From assembly GCA_026706025.1 (NCBI GenBank), contig JAPOZO010000063.1, positions 124,001 through 188,000 of the forward strand: DNA of 64,000 nt. Reading direction: 5' to 3'. Source of the stretch: Candidatus Poribacteria bacterium (GTDB taxonomy: Bacteria > Poribacteria > WGA-4E > WGA-3G). The notes beneath the pieces were generated by a model, which was not told where the DNA came from, made no database searches, and worked only from the letters and a program-made list of their open reading frames with translations. Numbering within the stretch: the stretch's first letter is position 1; each line of letters opens with the position of its first letter. The translations under genes were made by a program, and so were the position numbers. Shown one piece after another: positions 16,001 through 25,124 of the stretch.

Positions 16001-19000
16001 GCACTCCCTGGAGCGTTTTTGCTCAACCAAAGTCGGAGGTGTTGCACAAAAACGAGGCTCGGCACCCGAGAACCTGTCGGCGTGAATTTAGAGAGTGGGA
16101 TACTGAGAAACATCCAACCGTTAGCATTTTTACTTTTTACCCATTCATTCGGGATCTCGTTCAACGGGATTGAGATTTCAAAATAGGCGTTTATAGTGTC
16201 AAGCACGCCGTCACCGTTCAGGTCTTCGCTGTCCAAAATCTGGTTACCGCTACCGACAGATGTTCCTTTGAGGTGGCCATCGTAATTCCATCCTATGTCT
16301 TCCCCAGTATCGAGGGCACCGTTCCCGCGATAACGGTCTACATCTGATAGATTCTCTAAATCCAAATCCAAGGCATCGATACTGCCATCACCGTTTGTGT
16401 CTGTGAGTGTGTTTGGAAGGTCTTCGCTATCCAAGCGTTGGTCGTCATCTGTGTCTTCATTTACTACGCCAAGGTTCAAGTGTAGCGTCACATTATCATC
16501 GCCTTGAACGCGCATCCAGATTTCAACGAAGCTACGTTCGGAATAGTCAACCCCCGAAGCTGAGACACCATTTGAGAAGCCGCCCCATTCTGCCACTACA
16601 TCTGTAAAATCATAGCCGAGTTCCATGATAAGACGTTCTTCGGTAGAGAGCGAGAGCGGCTGAATTGAAGATGCGGGTACATCTCGATTTCGCATATAGT
16701 TTCCAACTGCTTCCGACTCGTTTTTGTCTTTAAGGGCGACTTTAAAAATAACTCTGTTCTCACTTGTCGGTAGAATATTATAAACATCACCAGGTCCGGG
16801 GGTATCCTCCGAGATATAGGGAATGCTACTCTGTTTCCAGTTATATTTCAGCGTCGGCACCGTGGTTGATTCCTTCGCTCCTTCCATGCTATCAATGAGT
16901 GCGACACCGATGCTGTTCGGGTTGTTGTGTGAATAAGCCGCTTCTCCACTGAAGTCGAGCGAAAGTGGGATGTTTCTCACGTTAATAAACGGTAGTAGAT
17001 TGAAGACCCCGGCCATATTGAATGCTCTTCCGAAACTTGTGTTTATGTTGAATGCTTGCAAACGGTTTGGAACGCCGTTTACATCTGGTATTTCTGCCGG
17101 TTTTTGCCCGGTATTCAGAATATAGCCTGTTGAAAGCATAAACCCTTTTTGGAAGACAGGGTTAAAATAATTCATGCCACCGCCGTAGCCGCCGTAATAG
17201 CTTGCACCTCTCCGCGACCTACCGCCCAGACTGCCGAAACTCCCATAACCACCACCGAAACCGCCGCCGAAACCGCTACCGAAACCACCACCAAAGCCGC
17301 TCCTGCCTAAACCGCCAAGACCGCCTCTCCGGCCCGCCAATGACTCACCGAATGCATCCGTTGTTCCATCACCGAGCCGACTTGAATCCATTGATTGGAT
17401 ACCACCGAGGCGATCGAATCTATCTTCGAGGCTCTGTTCTCTCTCCGATTTAGGTTTCGGTTTGTGTGTGTACTCTAACCAAATACCCGCTACCGCTTGT
17501 TGTGACGAACCGCCAAAAGGGGTCTTTTCAAATTCCACAACGATTTCATCAAATTCATCGAGTTGTCTGAAGAATCGGATGGTACCGACTTCATAGAGCA
17601 TCATATAGTCCGTGTCCCGCGTCAGAAGTTGACCGTTTAATCGAACCGTCTCGCTGTTGGGAATCACAAACAACCCAACATTGTATGTTTCTGATTGGTA
17701 TGTATAATCTGCTATAAGCGTGTAGATTTGGGCATCTGTCCGTACACCTTCGAGGTAAATGGCAGTGTTGTTAAGCGCGTCTCGGTAGGCGTAATATGGG
17801 TGGTTCGGGTCTATTATTTCAAAAGGGTTTGTCCATGGGAAACGCAGTAAACCTCTGTCGTAGTCTATGAATTGGGCATCAACGTTGCCGTCCCCATTTT
17901 GATCCAAACCGAAGATTTCAATATAAGGGACGAGCCCCTGATTCGTCTGGAAAGTTTCGTTCTGTCCTTGTCGGCGGATCGTCAGTTGGAAGTCGCGTGG
18001 GTTGATATTTCGGCTGCCGAGTTGGTAAACATGCGTCGCCTCCGTGCCACGAAACCCTTTTTCCTTCAGCACGATGTAGCCGGTCTCTTCTCCCTCTTCG
18101 TCAATCGTACCATCACCATTTTCATCAACAAAGACGCTGCCCGGTTTACCAATCGTACCGCCGCCGCTGCCGGTGTACTCATAAGCAACGACGATAGTAT
18201 AGTTTGCAGAGATCGGGGAGAGAAATTCTATCTCACCGGTATCGTAGTCGATATTATAGTCCTGTCCAGCGAATTGTGGGTTAAAATAACCTTGACTCGT
18301 TCGTTTACCGCCCTGATTGTTGCCAACAACGCCGTCGTCGATGTAAATTTCTTCACTTCCGTGTTTGATGGGTAGGTAGCCTTCGTGTAGTAAATCGTCT
18401 TCGCCTTTGTGGATGTAGTAGTACCGGTTTTTGACGTAGTTGGTGTCTGGGATCTGGATCCCCGGCGGTCCGTAGCCGTATCCGCCCCCAGCACGCCGAG
18501 ATTGTCCCCGGAAAGTACGTACCTCGCGTATCCCTTTGCTGCGAGAACCGAAAGCGGTCAGGCGCGTATTTTTCCATTCAAAGACACCCTCAAGTCCGAA
18601 CAGATTTCGGTTGATGTTCAAAAAACGGGTGTTCGGCAGATTGAGCGTGATGTCACCGAACGAGATCGTTTTTATAATGTCTTCCGGTTTACCTTCATAC
18701 CATATTTTAATTTTCTGTTCCTTTGTACCGCCAAGACCGTATCCACCACCATAGCCGCCGCCATATCCACCGCCATAGCCACCGCCCCCAAAGCCACTTC
18801 CACCAGCACTATAATCCACGGCGATATGTGTGCGTTGCCCGACGCGACCGTGTAGCCCAAATTGTTGTATCTGACGCAGATTAAAGCCTGTTGCGCGCGG
18901 GATACCACGGCTGCCGTATCCGCCGCCCCCAAAGCTGCTGCCATAGCCGCTGCCGTATCCACTTCCGTAGCTGCTGTATCCGCCACCGCCATAGCCAGAA

Positions 19001-19701
19001 CCGTATCCGCCGCCCCCAAAGCTGCTGCCATAGCCAAAGTCTTCGTAACCGTAAGACGAAGTAAGTCCCAAGTCAAGCCCTGATGAATAGCTGCCGTAAC
19101 CGCCGCCGTAACCGTATCCACCGTATCGGTTCAGATCGCCTTCACCGAAATAGTGCGTCTTGTTTGCCTCTACAGTTACAGATTGTAAGCCAGTTATTCG
19201 GAGATTGGAATCCATCGGCAGGGCGATACCTTTTTCGTCGCGTTTCGGTTTCGGTTTCCAATCATAGAGTTTACCGAGGTCTGTCAATTCGGGGGGATTC
19301 CGCCATCTGCGGAGGCTATCCAGATAGGGTTGGATGCGTCTGCCTTCTTCGTCTTTCTTGGGTTGTGCCTTTTCGTCTTGCCAGATGAAATGCTTTGGAA
19401 CATGATCGGTATCGAAAGGGTTACGGTTAAACAACCCAAACTCACTGCCGTTTCTTTCTTTCGCTGATGTTTCAGGTTCGTCTGGATCAGGAACAGTAAC
19501 GCTACTACTGGGTGTTGTGGTTTCTGCTTGTGTTTCGTCGTTTTCTTCAGCAATACGACTTATAGCAACATCAGACGTTACAGAAAGGACAGTAATAAGG
19601 ATAAGCCCAATTTTGAAAAGCAGCCCCAGGTATCTTAAAAAGTGGTGAACTGCCAATTTAGGTAATGGATTTTTCTGCACGTGTATTCTCGTTTGTAGCA
19701 T
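13048..19701 (-). CDS. SprA/Sov-like giant outer-membrane protein (type IX secretion translocon family)
   Basis: 2217 residues with a signal-anchor-like N-terminus (FLRYLGLLFKIGLILITVLS). A SprA-type hallmark is visible at about residues 330-380: KIWYEGKPEDIIKTISFGD then LPNTRFLNINRNLFGLEG, close to the YEG-x-x-D-E-I-I / LFGIK pattern of SprA. The C-terminal third is a run of alternating beta-strands typical of an outer-membrane barrel. Oddities: two Gly/Tyr-rich tracts (about 190-340 and 820-890) and several Ca-loop motifs DxNGDGxxD (DENGDGTID, DQNGDGNVD, DTNGDGSID, DLNGDGVLD). SprA forms the type IX secretion pore in Bacteroidota. A bare barrel or alginate-export function cannot be excluded. 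No other T9SS gene is in the window. Confidence 0.7.
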   Translation of the reverse strand: MLQTRIHVQKNPLPKLAVHHFLRYLGLLFKIGLILITVLSVTSDVAISRIAEENDETQAETTTPSSSVTVPDPDEPETSAKERNGSEFGLFNRNPFDTDHVPKHFIWQDEKAQPKKDEEGRRIQPYLDSLRRWRNPPELTDLGKLYDWKPKPKRDEKGIALPMDSNLRITGLQSVTVEANKTHYFGEGDLNRYGGYGYGGGYGSYSSGLDLGLTSSYGYEDFGYGSSFGGGGYGSGYGGGGYSSYGSGYGSGYGSSFGGGGYGSRGIPRATGFNLRQIQQFGLHGRVGQRTHIAVDYSAGGSGFGGGGYGGGYGGGYGGGYGLGGTKEQKIKIWYEGKPEDIIKTISFGDITLNLPNTRFLNINRNLFGLEGVFEWKNTRLTAFGSRSKGIREVRTFRGQSRRAGGGYGYGPPGIQIPDTNYVKNRYYYIHKGEDDLLHEGYLPIKHGSEEIYIDDGVVGNNQGGKRTSQGYFNPQFAGQDYNIDYDTGEIEFLSPISANYTIVVAYEYTGSGGGTIGKPGSVFVDENGDGTIDEEGEETGYIVLKEKGFRGTEATHVYQLGSRNINPRDFQLTIRRQGQNETFQTNQGLVPYIEIFGLDQNGDGNVDAQFIDYDRGLLRFPWTNPFEIIDPNHPYYAYRDALNNTAIYLEGVRTDAQIYTLIADYTYQSETYNVGLFVIPNSETVRLNGQLLTRDTDYMMLYEVGTIRFFRQLDEFDEIVVEFEKTPFGGSSQQAVAGIWLEYTHKPKPKSEREQSLEDRFDRLGGIQSMDSSRLGDGTTDAFGESLAGRRGGLGGLGRSGFGGGFGSGFGGGFGGGYGSFGSLGGRSRRGASYYGGYGGGMNYFNPVFQKGFMLSTGYILNTGQKPAEIPDVNGVPNRLQAFNINTSFGRAFNMAGVFNLLPFINVRNIPLSLDFSGEAAYSHNNPNSIGVALIDSMEGAKESTTVPTLKYNWKQSSIPYISEDTPGPGDVYNILPTSENRVIFKVALKDKNESEAVGNYMRNRDVPASSIQPLSLSTEERLIMELGYDFTDVVAEWGGFSNGVSASGVDYSERSFVEIWMRVQGDDNVTLHLNLGVVNEDTDDDQRLDSEDLPNTLTDTNGDGSIDALDLDLENLSDVDRYRGNGALDTGEDIGWNYDGHLKGTSVGSGNQILDSEDLNGDGVLDTINAYFEISIPLNEIPNEWVKSKNANGWMFLSIPLSKFTPTGSRVPSLVFVQHLRLWLSKNAPGSAKGTLQWASIEIVGNKWQQGIITRSTQQTTPEAGLTGETLSTSTIVEDTIEKFIVGTKDNFSYDAYQSAYLDIEDNELFKKLHPFTATSLGFQTQQQREQTLSLEYYLFPGSYGVTSKQLKGVTQSDGQDFSKHDTLRFWLYGDKSDTTFVLQLAPTVRTGYRSSFYSSDPFVNQAEEEDINVFENLTDYYEYTVPVDFEGWKLIEIDLRDLRRNAYPDLDAHVSSVPVGVETEIGEPVPTTNPESVDDAPDGHPDGFTIRGRNNTRLSIKNIGGILLGIRNDTGREISGDIWVNEIHLGDPLVRAGWARRGNMSMSLGNIMKLRGGYASQDKDFESGAGQIGRQRLSSRGYSTTNNDYNVDADVTIFPWLPIRYGIRQQDTETESVRGSYSSFQSGKSETRTRDFSVRFNRNPYPNLGFAYNYQDFWNERQGTQISHLYTGSFRYELGSKLGVNVQYRHEDVLAKPETATDTTSTSTSYYSYGYGRNRDEKTDSGTIAFNISPTNIFSLNPSYDVRRTLERREDQNYRTPLTSGVTTEPEAPEETPEQDFSIAEREHRLSLTPRLNRDLLGMRPTVTSRMSFRENWFREQKNASLNGNVSLGMNLRVQKWFSWFLNPEKTPNPENPTDGPQDSTSPSSVGGVSNPDSLSLPSNEGNPETIEQLRESGIDETQIQELEENRGTWIERDKGETGNSVGASSTRDQAAQDGILHRILKSFTISTNANFTATESYRQLASGLSALEIWSLADDAKERTNSRRSNRYTVRGSVDPWSWASLGTNFSTSESFRKSLGSTYTSHAESYEADLKLKAQEASSFQLRYSFTKRDNSTLETTLSDSTAHTPSLSWIHTWGKETRTALGIRTTLRDQQRSGIQSKALIVTPNLSIDYRYRTENGIRFPFFGRIPLKHDLELTNTLSWAIRRENFGANREERSERYETTLRVGYKISTHITANFHLGLSYHHDRVEEGRDFLSVASALTIRGEIQ

Positions 19702-19720
19702 AGGAAACCGTTAGTTTCCT
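19702..19720. promoter_or_regulatory. Hairpin directly before the SprA-like start codon
   Basis: AGGAAAC-CGTTA-GTTTCCT is a perfect 7-bp stem ending at the base before the ATG at 19701 on the minus strand. The only ribosome-site-like sequence (AGGAAAC) lies inside the stem, so folding could hide it. Confidence 0.45.
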
Positions 19721-19937
19721 GTGCCGAGTTTCGTTATTTTTCAGCAATTTTTGTGGCGGGTGAACGCGTCCAAAGAATCCCTTGACCTTGAAAACGCGCC
19801 CGAATTGTCTAATCTACTAAAAATGCCCCAATTAACTCGCGTTTCGTCGGCACGGTGTATCACCCGCGATTCGGAATCTTGACTTGAAACGAGAAATTGG
19901 GACATTATGTTTACATGAATTTTGCAACGCCACTATA

Positions 19938-20696
19938 TTATTTGTCGCTCTCTTTGAGTTGGCCCCATGTTACCGCTAACTTCTCTGAAGCCTCTACCGC
20001 TTGGAATTGCTTTGTAAGCCCTTCCATCACCTCAGCGATCTCGTCCTCGTCTAAAGCTACATTGTAGACAGCAACTTCATCGATGATGCCTCTCAACGGT
20101 CCGTTTTTCCCATCAGGGCCCTGCGCGCCGATTATAAATGGCGCGTTGTTCGTTGCCGGTTTGCCCGCGGCACCGCGTGGATTAAATTGCTCGCCATCAA
20201 CGTAAGGGATCAGATTCTTTTCGTCGTACACACCAGCGACAAAGTGCCACTTCCCATCAGTGACCTCTTTACTACCTACCTGTAGGTCTTGTGCGCCGCC
20301 AGGGAGCGTGAACCCGAAAGTCATCACGCCGGGGCGAATCCACATCGTATAGTTTCGATCGGGCCACGCCTCTTTGCCAAGGATAATTTGGTATGGATCA
20401 ACGATCTTAGGGACTTTTATCCACGCGGTCATTGTCCACTGCTTAAGGTTCATAACATCCGCATGCGGTACGCGTACATGACCACCGTCGAATTCAAGGG
20501 CGTTGTCAAATTTTCCATCAGACCACGCGACCTCACCGACGATTTCACCATGATGCCCGTTACCTGATACATCTTTAACGATTTCGCCAACTCCTTCATC
20601 AAAGAGCCAGACCCCTATTGCGTCGGCACTGGCACTGATAATCCCAAAGTAACAGAAAATGCTCATAAAAAGCATTAAAACAGTTATCTTTTTCAT
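19938..20696 (-). CDS. Secreted LamG-like (concanavalin-fold) protein with WGQLK tail
   Basis: 252 residues. Signal peptide KITVLMLFMSIFCYFGIISASADA. One LamG/laminin-G-like jelly roll fills the rest: VWLFDEGVGEIVKDVSGNGH at the start, ALEFDGGHVRVP, MTAWIKVP, WHFVAGVYDEKN and IIDEVAVYNVALDEDEI near the end. This is the standard order for this fold. It is a likely glycan- or protein-binding module on the cell surface. The tail KLAVTWGQLKE is shared with the propeller protein at 5066-6049. It stands alone, downstream of and on the same strand as nothing obvious; the SprA-like gene starts 237 bp away in the same direction. Confidence 0.88.
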   Translation of the reverse strand: MKKITVLMLFMSIFCYFGIISASADAIGVWLFDEGVGEIVKDVSGNGHHGEIVGEVAWSDGKFDNALEFDGGHVRVPHADVMNLKQWTMTAWIKVPKIVDPYQIILGKEAWPDRNYTMWIRPGVMTFGFTLPGGAQDLQVGSKEVTDGKWHFVAGVYDEKNLIPYVDGEQFNPRGAAGKPATNNAPFIIGAQGPDGKNGPLRGIIDEVAVYNVALDEDEIAEVMEGLTKQFQAVEASEKLAVTWGQLKESDK

Positions 20697-20779
20697 GTTC
20701 AGTATCCCTCCGCATATAAAAATAATCTTTTCCTTTCTATTTTATCAGATTTGGTATGAAGTTGCACACGTTTTTTCTC

Positions 20780-20809
20780 TTGACACCGCCTATACCTCTA
20801 AGGTAAGAT
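20780..20809 (+). promoter_or_regulatory. Sigma-70 promoter for the Gfo/Idh/MocA gene
   Basis: TTGACA, 18-bp spacer, TAAGAT, 31 bp before the start codon at 20841. Confidence 0.6.
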
Positions 20810-20840
20810 GATAGATATTTCAGATTAGGATATCCAAATA

Positions 20841-21878
20841 ATGCCAAAATATCGGAGTGCTATCATCGGCTGTGGCGGTAGAGCCTACGGTCACGCAAAT
20901 GCCTATCGACACGTTTCGCGAGGCGAATTGGTCGCCTGTGCGAACCGATCAAATGTTGCCCGACGCGAAAAATTTGCTGAGACTTTCGGGATTACCGGCT
21001 ATGCAAACGCCGAGGAGATGCTCCGAACAGAGAAACCCGATCTTGTTCACCTTATTACCATGCCGGACCAGTGGCGTGAGCTTATGCCGATGGTATCAGA
21101 ATTTGGTGTGCCAGCGTGTCTCGTTGAAAAGCCAATAGCCTGCGGTGTTGAAGATTGGCGTTTGCTGTGCGAATTGGAAGCACAGACCGCCACAAAGTTC
21201 GGTGTTGGAAAACAATACCGCTGGCACCCTGGACTTATCAGGTGCCGAGAGGTAGTGCAGCGTGGTGAATTAGGAAAAATTTATCTTTTAGATTTCTCCT
21301 GCGGTATGAACCTCTCTGCCCAAGGCACGCATATCATTGATTGGGCGATGTCCCTGAATGGTGATTCCCCAATCGTCCGCGTCTTCGGCACTGTGAGTGG
21401 TGCGGAGTCGCTTGACAGTACCTATCCAGCCCCCGATACATCATCGTGCCAAGTCCTGTTTGAAAATGGTGTCTACGGGTCCTGGAACACCGGTTTTATA
21501 TCCCCGCGGGTAATGGACGACGATGCCATCTACAAACACTGTCGCGTTGCCGCCTATGGTAAAAACGGGCACGTGTGCTTTGAGGAATTCAGTGGATGGG
21601 AAATCTTTACCAATGCAAAAATGGAAAACCATCGAACAACGCCTGATGAGTGGCGTGAGAACAACGACCTTGCACAAGCACGTCTAACAGAGGCGATGTT
21701 TGACTGGATTGAGGATGATGCCCGTCCAGTCGAAACGAATCTTAAACTCGCATTACACCAGTTCAATGCCGTTTTGGGCATCTATGCAAGTGCGATCTCT
21801 CACGAACCGATTGACATCCCTTTTGACCCTCCTATAGACCTTGATTCACGGATTCGTGAGGTGTTGTCGCGTTCCTGA
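20841..21878 (+). CDS. Gfo/Idh/MocA family oxidoreductase
   Basis: 345 residues. The N-terminal Rossmann fold begins AIIGCGGRAYGHANAY (GxGxxG-like). CLVEKPIACGVEDW carries the conserved EKP Lys, and KQYRWHPGLIRCRE plus GTHIIDWAMSLNGD provide the substrate-side His (H-x-x-D). These enzymes oxidise or reduce sugars and inositols with NAD(P). No signal peptide is present, so it is cytoplasmic. It is followed by an epimerase and two polyol-type dehydrogenases on the same strand, so a sugar or polyol catabolic role is likely. The exact substrate cannot be read from the sequence. Confidence 0.9.
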   Translation: MPKYRSAIIGCGGRAYGHANAYRHVSRGELVACANRSNVARREKFAETFGITGYANAEEMLRTEKPDLVHLITMPDQWRELMPMVSEFGVPACLVEKPIACGVEDWRLLCELEAQTATKFGVGKQYRWHPGLIRCREVVQRGELGKIYLLDFSCGMNLSAQGTHIIDWAMSLNGDSPIVRVFGTVSGAESLDSTYPAPDTSSCQVLFENGVYGSWNTGFISPRVMDDDAIYKHCRVAAYGKNGHVCFEEFSGWEIFTNAKMENHRTTPDEWRENNDLAQARLTEAMFDWIEDDARPVETNLKLALHQFNAVLGIYASAISHEPIDIPFDPPIDLDSRIREVLSRS

Positions 21879-21895
21879 CCCGCCCATGCCAAAAT

Positions 21896-21924
21896 TTGAC
21901 AAATTCATCATTTTATGCTATACT
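21896..21924 (+). promoter_or_regulatory. Sigma-70 promoter for the epimerase gene
   Basis: TTGACA, 17-bp spacer, TATACT, 58 bp before the TTG start at 21982. Confidence 0.7.
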
Positions 21925-21981
21925 ATTAAAGATTTTATGTTAGAATAAGCATGGGAATTTTGACACTACGGAAGTGCTATC

Positions 21982-22698
21982 TTGTCCACGCCAAATACGG
22001 CATCTTCAGAGCCACACATCCACATCGCGCCATCGATGATGTGCGCGGATTTATGCAACTTGGAAGCCGATGTTCGGGAATTAGAAGTTGCGGGCATTGA
22101 TATGCTCCATTTCGACTTGATGGACGCGCATTTCGTTCCGAATATGCCGATTGGGCTTGCCTTAATTGAACAATTGCGTCCAAAAACAGGCTGTGCTTTT
22201 GACATTCACCTCATGGTGGAAAACAACGATTTCTTTGTGGATGCAGTCGCAGAGATTGGCGTTCAACAGGTAGCCGTCCACGTTGAATCGGCGACACATC
22301 TTGATAGAACGTTGTCTCTTATTCAAGCGCACGGCATCAAGGCAGGCGCAGCACTCAATCCAGCAACACCACTCTCTGCCTTGGACTATGTTCTTGATCG
22401 CCTTGATTTCGTGCTGATTATGACGGTAAATCCGGGGTTTGCGGGGCAGAAGGTGGTCCCAGCGACGCTCCGAAAGATCGCGGAATGTCGCACTTTTTTG
22501 GATGCGAATGCTGTTGACCTACCAATTGAAGTTGATGGTAACGTGAGTTTTGAAAATATCCCGAGAATGGTATCTGCAGGCGCGGATATCTTGGTCGGTG
22601 GCACGAGTAGCGTTTTCCAGAAATCCGGTTCACGGCTTGGCAATGTTCAGCGAATTCAGCAGGCTATTACGCTCGGACTCGGAAATAGAAAAAACTGA
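21982..22698 (+). CDS. rpe: Ribulose-phosphate 3-epimerase family protein
   Basis: 238 residues. The TTG start has GGAAG seven bases upstream. Catalytic and metal-binding landmarks of the TIM-barrel epimerase are all present: APSMMCAD (Ser), HFDLMDAHFVPN (His and Asp), DIHLMV (His), VNPGFAGQ (phosphate loop) and IEVDGNV (Asp). MDAHFVPN replaces the more usual MDGHFVPN. It interconverts ribulose-5-P and xylulose-5-P; an allulose-6-P epimerase role is possible, given the neighbouring sugar and polyol dehydrogenases. It has its own promoter, so it need not be co-regulated with the oxidoreductase before it. Confidence 0.88.
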   Translation: MSTPNTASSEPHIHIAPSMMCADLCNLEADVRELEVAGIDMLHFDLMDAHFVPNMPIGLALIEQLRPKTGCAFDIHLMVENNDFFVDAVAEIGVQQVAVHVESATHLDRTLSLIQAHGIKAGAALNPATPLSALDYVLDRLDFVLIMTVNPGFAGQKVVPATLRKIAECRTFLDANAVDLPIEVDGNVSFENIPRMVSAGADILVGGTSSVFQKSGSRLGNVQRIQQAITLGLGNRKN

Positions 22699-22730
22699 CA
22701 ACTATTAAAATAATGGAAGTTGCCACCTAT

Positions 22731-22806
22731 TTATCTACATAGCACTCCTACGGAGTGCGGCGGCTTAAATATGCTGTTTCTATAGACATAACACCCCTAC
22801 GGGGTG
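22731..22806. repeat. Two small REP-like hairpins
   Basis: CACTCC-TAC-GGAGTG (22743-22757) and CACCCC-TAC-GGGGTG (22792-22806) share the TAC loop and a preceding CTA(C/T)A..CATA(G/A) context. The stems differ by compensating changes. They sit between the epimerase and dehydrogenase genes. Confidence 0.65.
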
Positions 22807-22872
22807 AAGAAAGTGTCGGAAAAACCGCGTTACAATGCTCAAAATCCGTTGGTAGCAACTTGGGTTAAAATA

Positions 22873-23919
22873 ATGGAAGCACTTGTCCTTCACGGCGTTG
22901 GAGATTTACGATTAGAGCAGATTCCGGTGCCACCTCTCGCTGAAGGTAAGGTCCGCGTCCGAATTGGGTTTTGTGGTGTCTGCGGTTCCGATATTCCGAG
23001 AATTTTCGTCAAAGGCACTTATAGTTTTCCAACGGTTTGTGGACACGAATTCGCTGGTATCGTTGATGCTTGTGGCCCGGGGGTTGACAATTTTGCCCCG
23101 GGTGATCCTGTCGTTGTATTTCCGTTGCTTTGGTGCGGCACCTGTGCAGCATGTGAACAGGGTAAGTATGTCCAATGCCACGACTATGACTATCTCGGTT
23201 CGCGAAGCGATGGCGCATTTGCTGAATATGTCGTCGCGCCGAAAGAAAATCTGATCGCTGTTCCACCGGGTGTGACTTTAGAGGAAGCATCGATGACAGA
23301 ACCCGCTGCAGTCGCACTACACGCAATCTGCCGTGCGAATACACCGCTTGCTGGAAAGACAGTTGCTGTCTTCGGTGCGGGACCTATCGGATTAATGACA
23401 GCGCAGTGGGCAAGAATCATGGGCGCGACAACAGTGTTTCTCTTTGATATTGTTGCGGATAAACTGGAGCTGGCGAGGCAACTCGGATTTGACAAAGTAT
23501 TTAGCACTACAACCGAGGCACCGGTTGAGATTGTAAACGCACATACTGATGGAAAGGGTGCGCACGTTTGTATTGAGGCTGCGGGGGTTCCCGCTACCTA
23601 TAACGATGCCCTCGGGAGTGTCGGACGCGGCGGTAGCGTCGTTTTGCTCGGTAATCCTGTTACAGATGTAACGCTTCCAGTAGTGCTTATATCGCAGTTA
23701 ATGCGGCGTGAAGTGAACATTTTTGGGACATGGAATTCTGATTATAGTGCCGCAGGTAACGACGACGATTGGCGTACTGTGCTTCAAGCGATGGCTTCTG
23801 GGATGTTAACACTCATGCCACTCATAACACATAAAGTACCATTGGCGGACAGTACACACATATTACATAAGATGCGAGATAAGAGTGAATTCTACGCAAA
23901 AGTTTTGATTCACCCCTGA
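22873..23919 (+). CDS. Zinc-dependent medium-chain dehydrogenase, galactitol-1-phosphate dehydrogenase-like
   Basis: 348 residues from ATG 22873; a GTG at 22804 is in frame but lies in the repeat. Catalytic zinc ligands: GVCGSD and GHEF. Structural zinc Cys cluster: LLWCGTCAACEQGKYVQC. NAD-binding GAGPIGL. The stretch VCGSDIPRIFVKG, GHEFAG and DYDYLGSRSDGAFAEY is very close to E. coli GatD as I remember it, so a galactitol-1-phosphate 5-dehydrogenase-like role is likely. The ribosome site is weak. It is followed by a second, less similar dehydrogenase. Confidence 0.85.
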   Translation: MEALVLHGVGDLRLEQIPVPPLAEGKVRVRIGFCGVCGSDIPRIFVKGTYSFPTVCGHEFAGIVDACGPGVDNFAPGDPVVVFPLLWCGTCAACEQGKYVQCHDYDYLGSRSDGAFAEYVVAPKENLIAVPPGVTLEEASMTEPAAVALHAICRANTPLAGKTVAVFGAGPIGLMTAQWARIMGATTVFLFDIVADKLELARQLGFDKVFSTTTEAPVEIVNAHTDGKGAHVCIEAAGVPATYNDALGSVGRGGSVVLLGNPVTDVTLPVVLISQLMRREVNIFGTWNSDYSAAGNDDDWRTVLQAMASGMLTLMPLITHKVPLADSTHILHKMRDKSEFYAKVLIHP

Positions 23920-24056
23920 AAAACGTAGCCTGAAACGTAGTGGAAGGGTTTTTGCGAACGCTAAAATCCAATGCGAAGAAAGTGTTTCTTCAGATATGCA
24001 CCGAAGAATTTCAAAGTCCAAACCCATTTGCCTTAACCGCAAGGAAAGTTAAAAAT

Positions 24057-25115
24057 ATGAAAGCGGCTATACTTGAAAGTCTTGACAATTTGAGCGTGAA
24101 AGAAGTACCCGAACCCGAAATTGATGATGATGCCGCTTTAATGCGGATCGAAGCTGTTAGTATATGCGGTTCTGATGTCCGCATCCTCCATCACGGTAAT
24201 CCAAGAGTTAAACCCCCCACTATTATTGGACATGAAAACTCCGGTGTCATTGTTAAAACCGGTAAAAACGTAACGCGCGTCAAAGAAGGCGACCGAGTGT
24301 CAATCGGTGCCGATGTCCCGTGTGGGCAGTGCCATTGGTGTCGAGATGGTCTCGGAAACAACTGCGACATCAACTACGCCATCGGTTACCAAATTTCCGG
24401 TGCTTTCGCAGAATATATGAAACTCCCACGCCTCGTTTTGGAAGAAGGACCGGTTACCCCATTCGATGCGACGCTCGGTTTTGATGAGGCTGCCCTCGCC
24501 GAACCGCTCGCTTGTGCTATCAACGGACTTGAGCTTGTTAATATGTCCCTCGGCAAAACTGTGGTTATTATCGGTCTTGGACCGATCGGATGTATGATGA
24601 TTGACCTCGCGCGGATCATGGGTGCCACGAAAGTTATTGGTGTACAACGGAGCAGGCTCCGGATGGAGATCGCAAAGTTCTACGAGGCAGATGCCTACAT
24701 CGCTTCTGAAGAGGAAGATGTCATTGAGAGATGCAAGGAAGAAACAGGTGGCGAGGGACCCGATATCGTCGTTACAACATGCGGTTCGGTTGAGGCACAC
24801 GAACAGGCTATTGAAATGGTGGCACATCGCGGGTATGTCAACCTATTTGGCGGATTGCCAAAGACGATGCGCCCCATGAGCGTTCTCTCTAATATTATTC
24901 ACTATAAAGAGTGTTTTGTTACAGGTTCACATGGATGTGTACCACGTCACCATGAATTGGCGGTCCGTCTCCTTGAAAAGGGGTTAGTCCGTGTAAAACC
25001 GCTTATTACACACCACTTCCCACTCGTTGAGATTGACAAGGCGTTTGAAGCAATGGAATCCCGAATAGGAATGAAGATTATGATACACCCACATCAGGAG
25101 GGTACAGGAGGATAA
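24057..25115 (+). CDS. Zinc-dependent medium-chain dehydrogenase (sorbitol/threonine dehydrogenase-like)
   Basis: 352 residues from ATG 24057, which has AAGGAAAG eight bases upstream; the frame is open from 23940 without a good site. Catalytic zinc motifs SICGSD and GHENSG, structural zinc CGQCHWCRDGLGNNC, and NAD-binding GLGPIGC are intact. It lies between the GatD-like dehydrogenase and apt, and probably oxidises a polyol, sugar alcohol or amino alcohol. Note that the usual HEx of the second zinc motif is HEN rather than HEF or HEG. The substrate is unknown. Confidence 0.85.
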   Translation: MKAAILESLDNLSVKEVPEPEIDDDAALMRIEAVSICGSDVRILHHGNPRVKPPTIIGHENSGVIVKTGKNVTRVKEGDRVSIGADVPCGQCHWCRDGLGNNCDINYAIGYQISGAFAEYMKLPRLVLEEGPVTPFDATLGFDEAALAEPLACAINGLELVNMSLGKTVVIIGLGPIGCMMIDLARIMGATKVIGVQRSRLRMEIAKFYEADAYIASEEEDVIERCKEETGGEGPDIVVTTCGSVEAHEQAIEMVAHRGYVNLFGGLPKTMRPMSVLSNIIHYKECFVTGSHGCVPRHHELAVRLLEKGLVRVKPLITHHFPLVEIDKAFEAMESRIGMKIMIHPHQEGTGG

Positions 25116-25124
25116 ACGGATATA

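Noticed and set aside
17200-19100. Many Gly/Ala/Thr-rich or Arg/His-rich frames on both strands opposite the SprA-like gene
   Set aside because: They are read-outs of the GGYGSGYG-type coding repeats in other frames.
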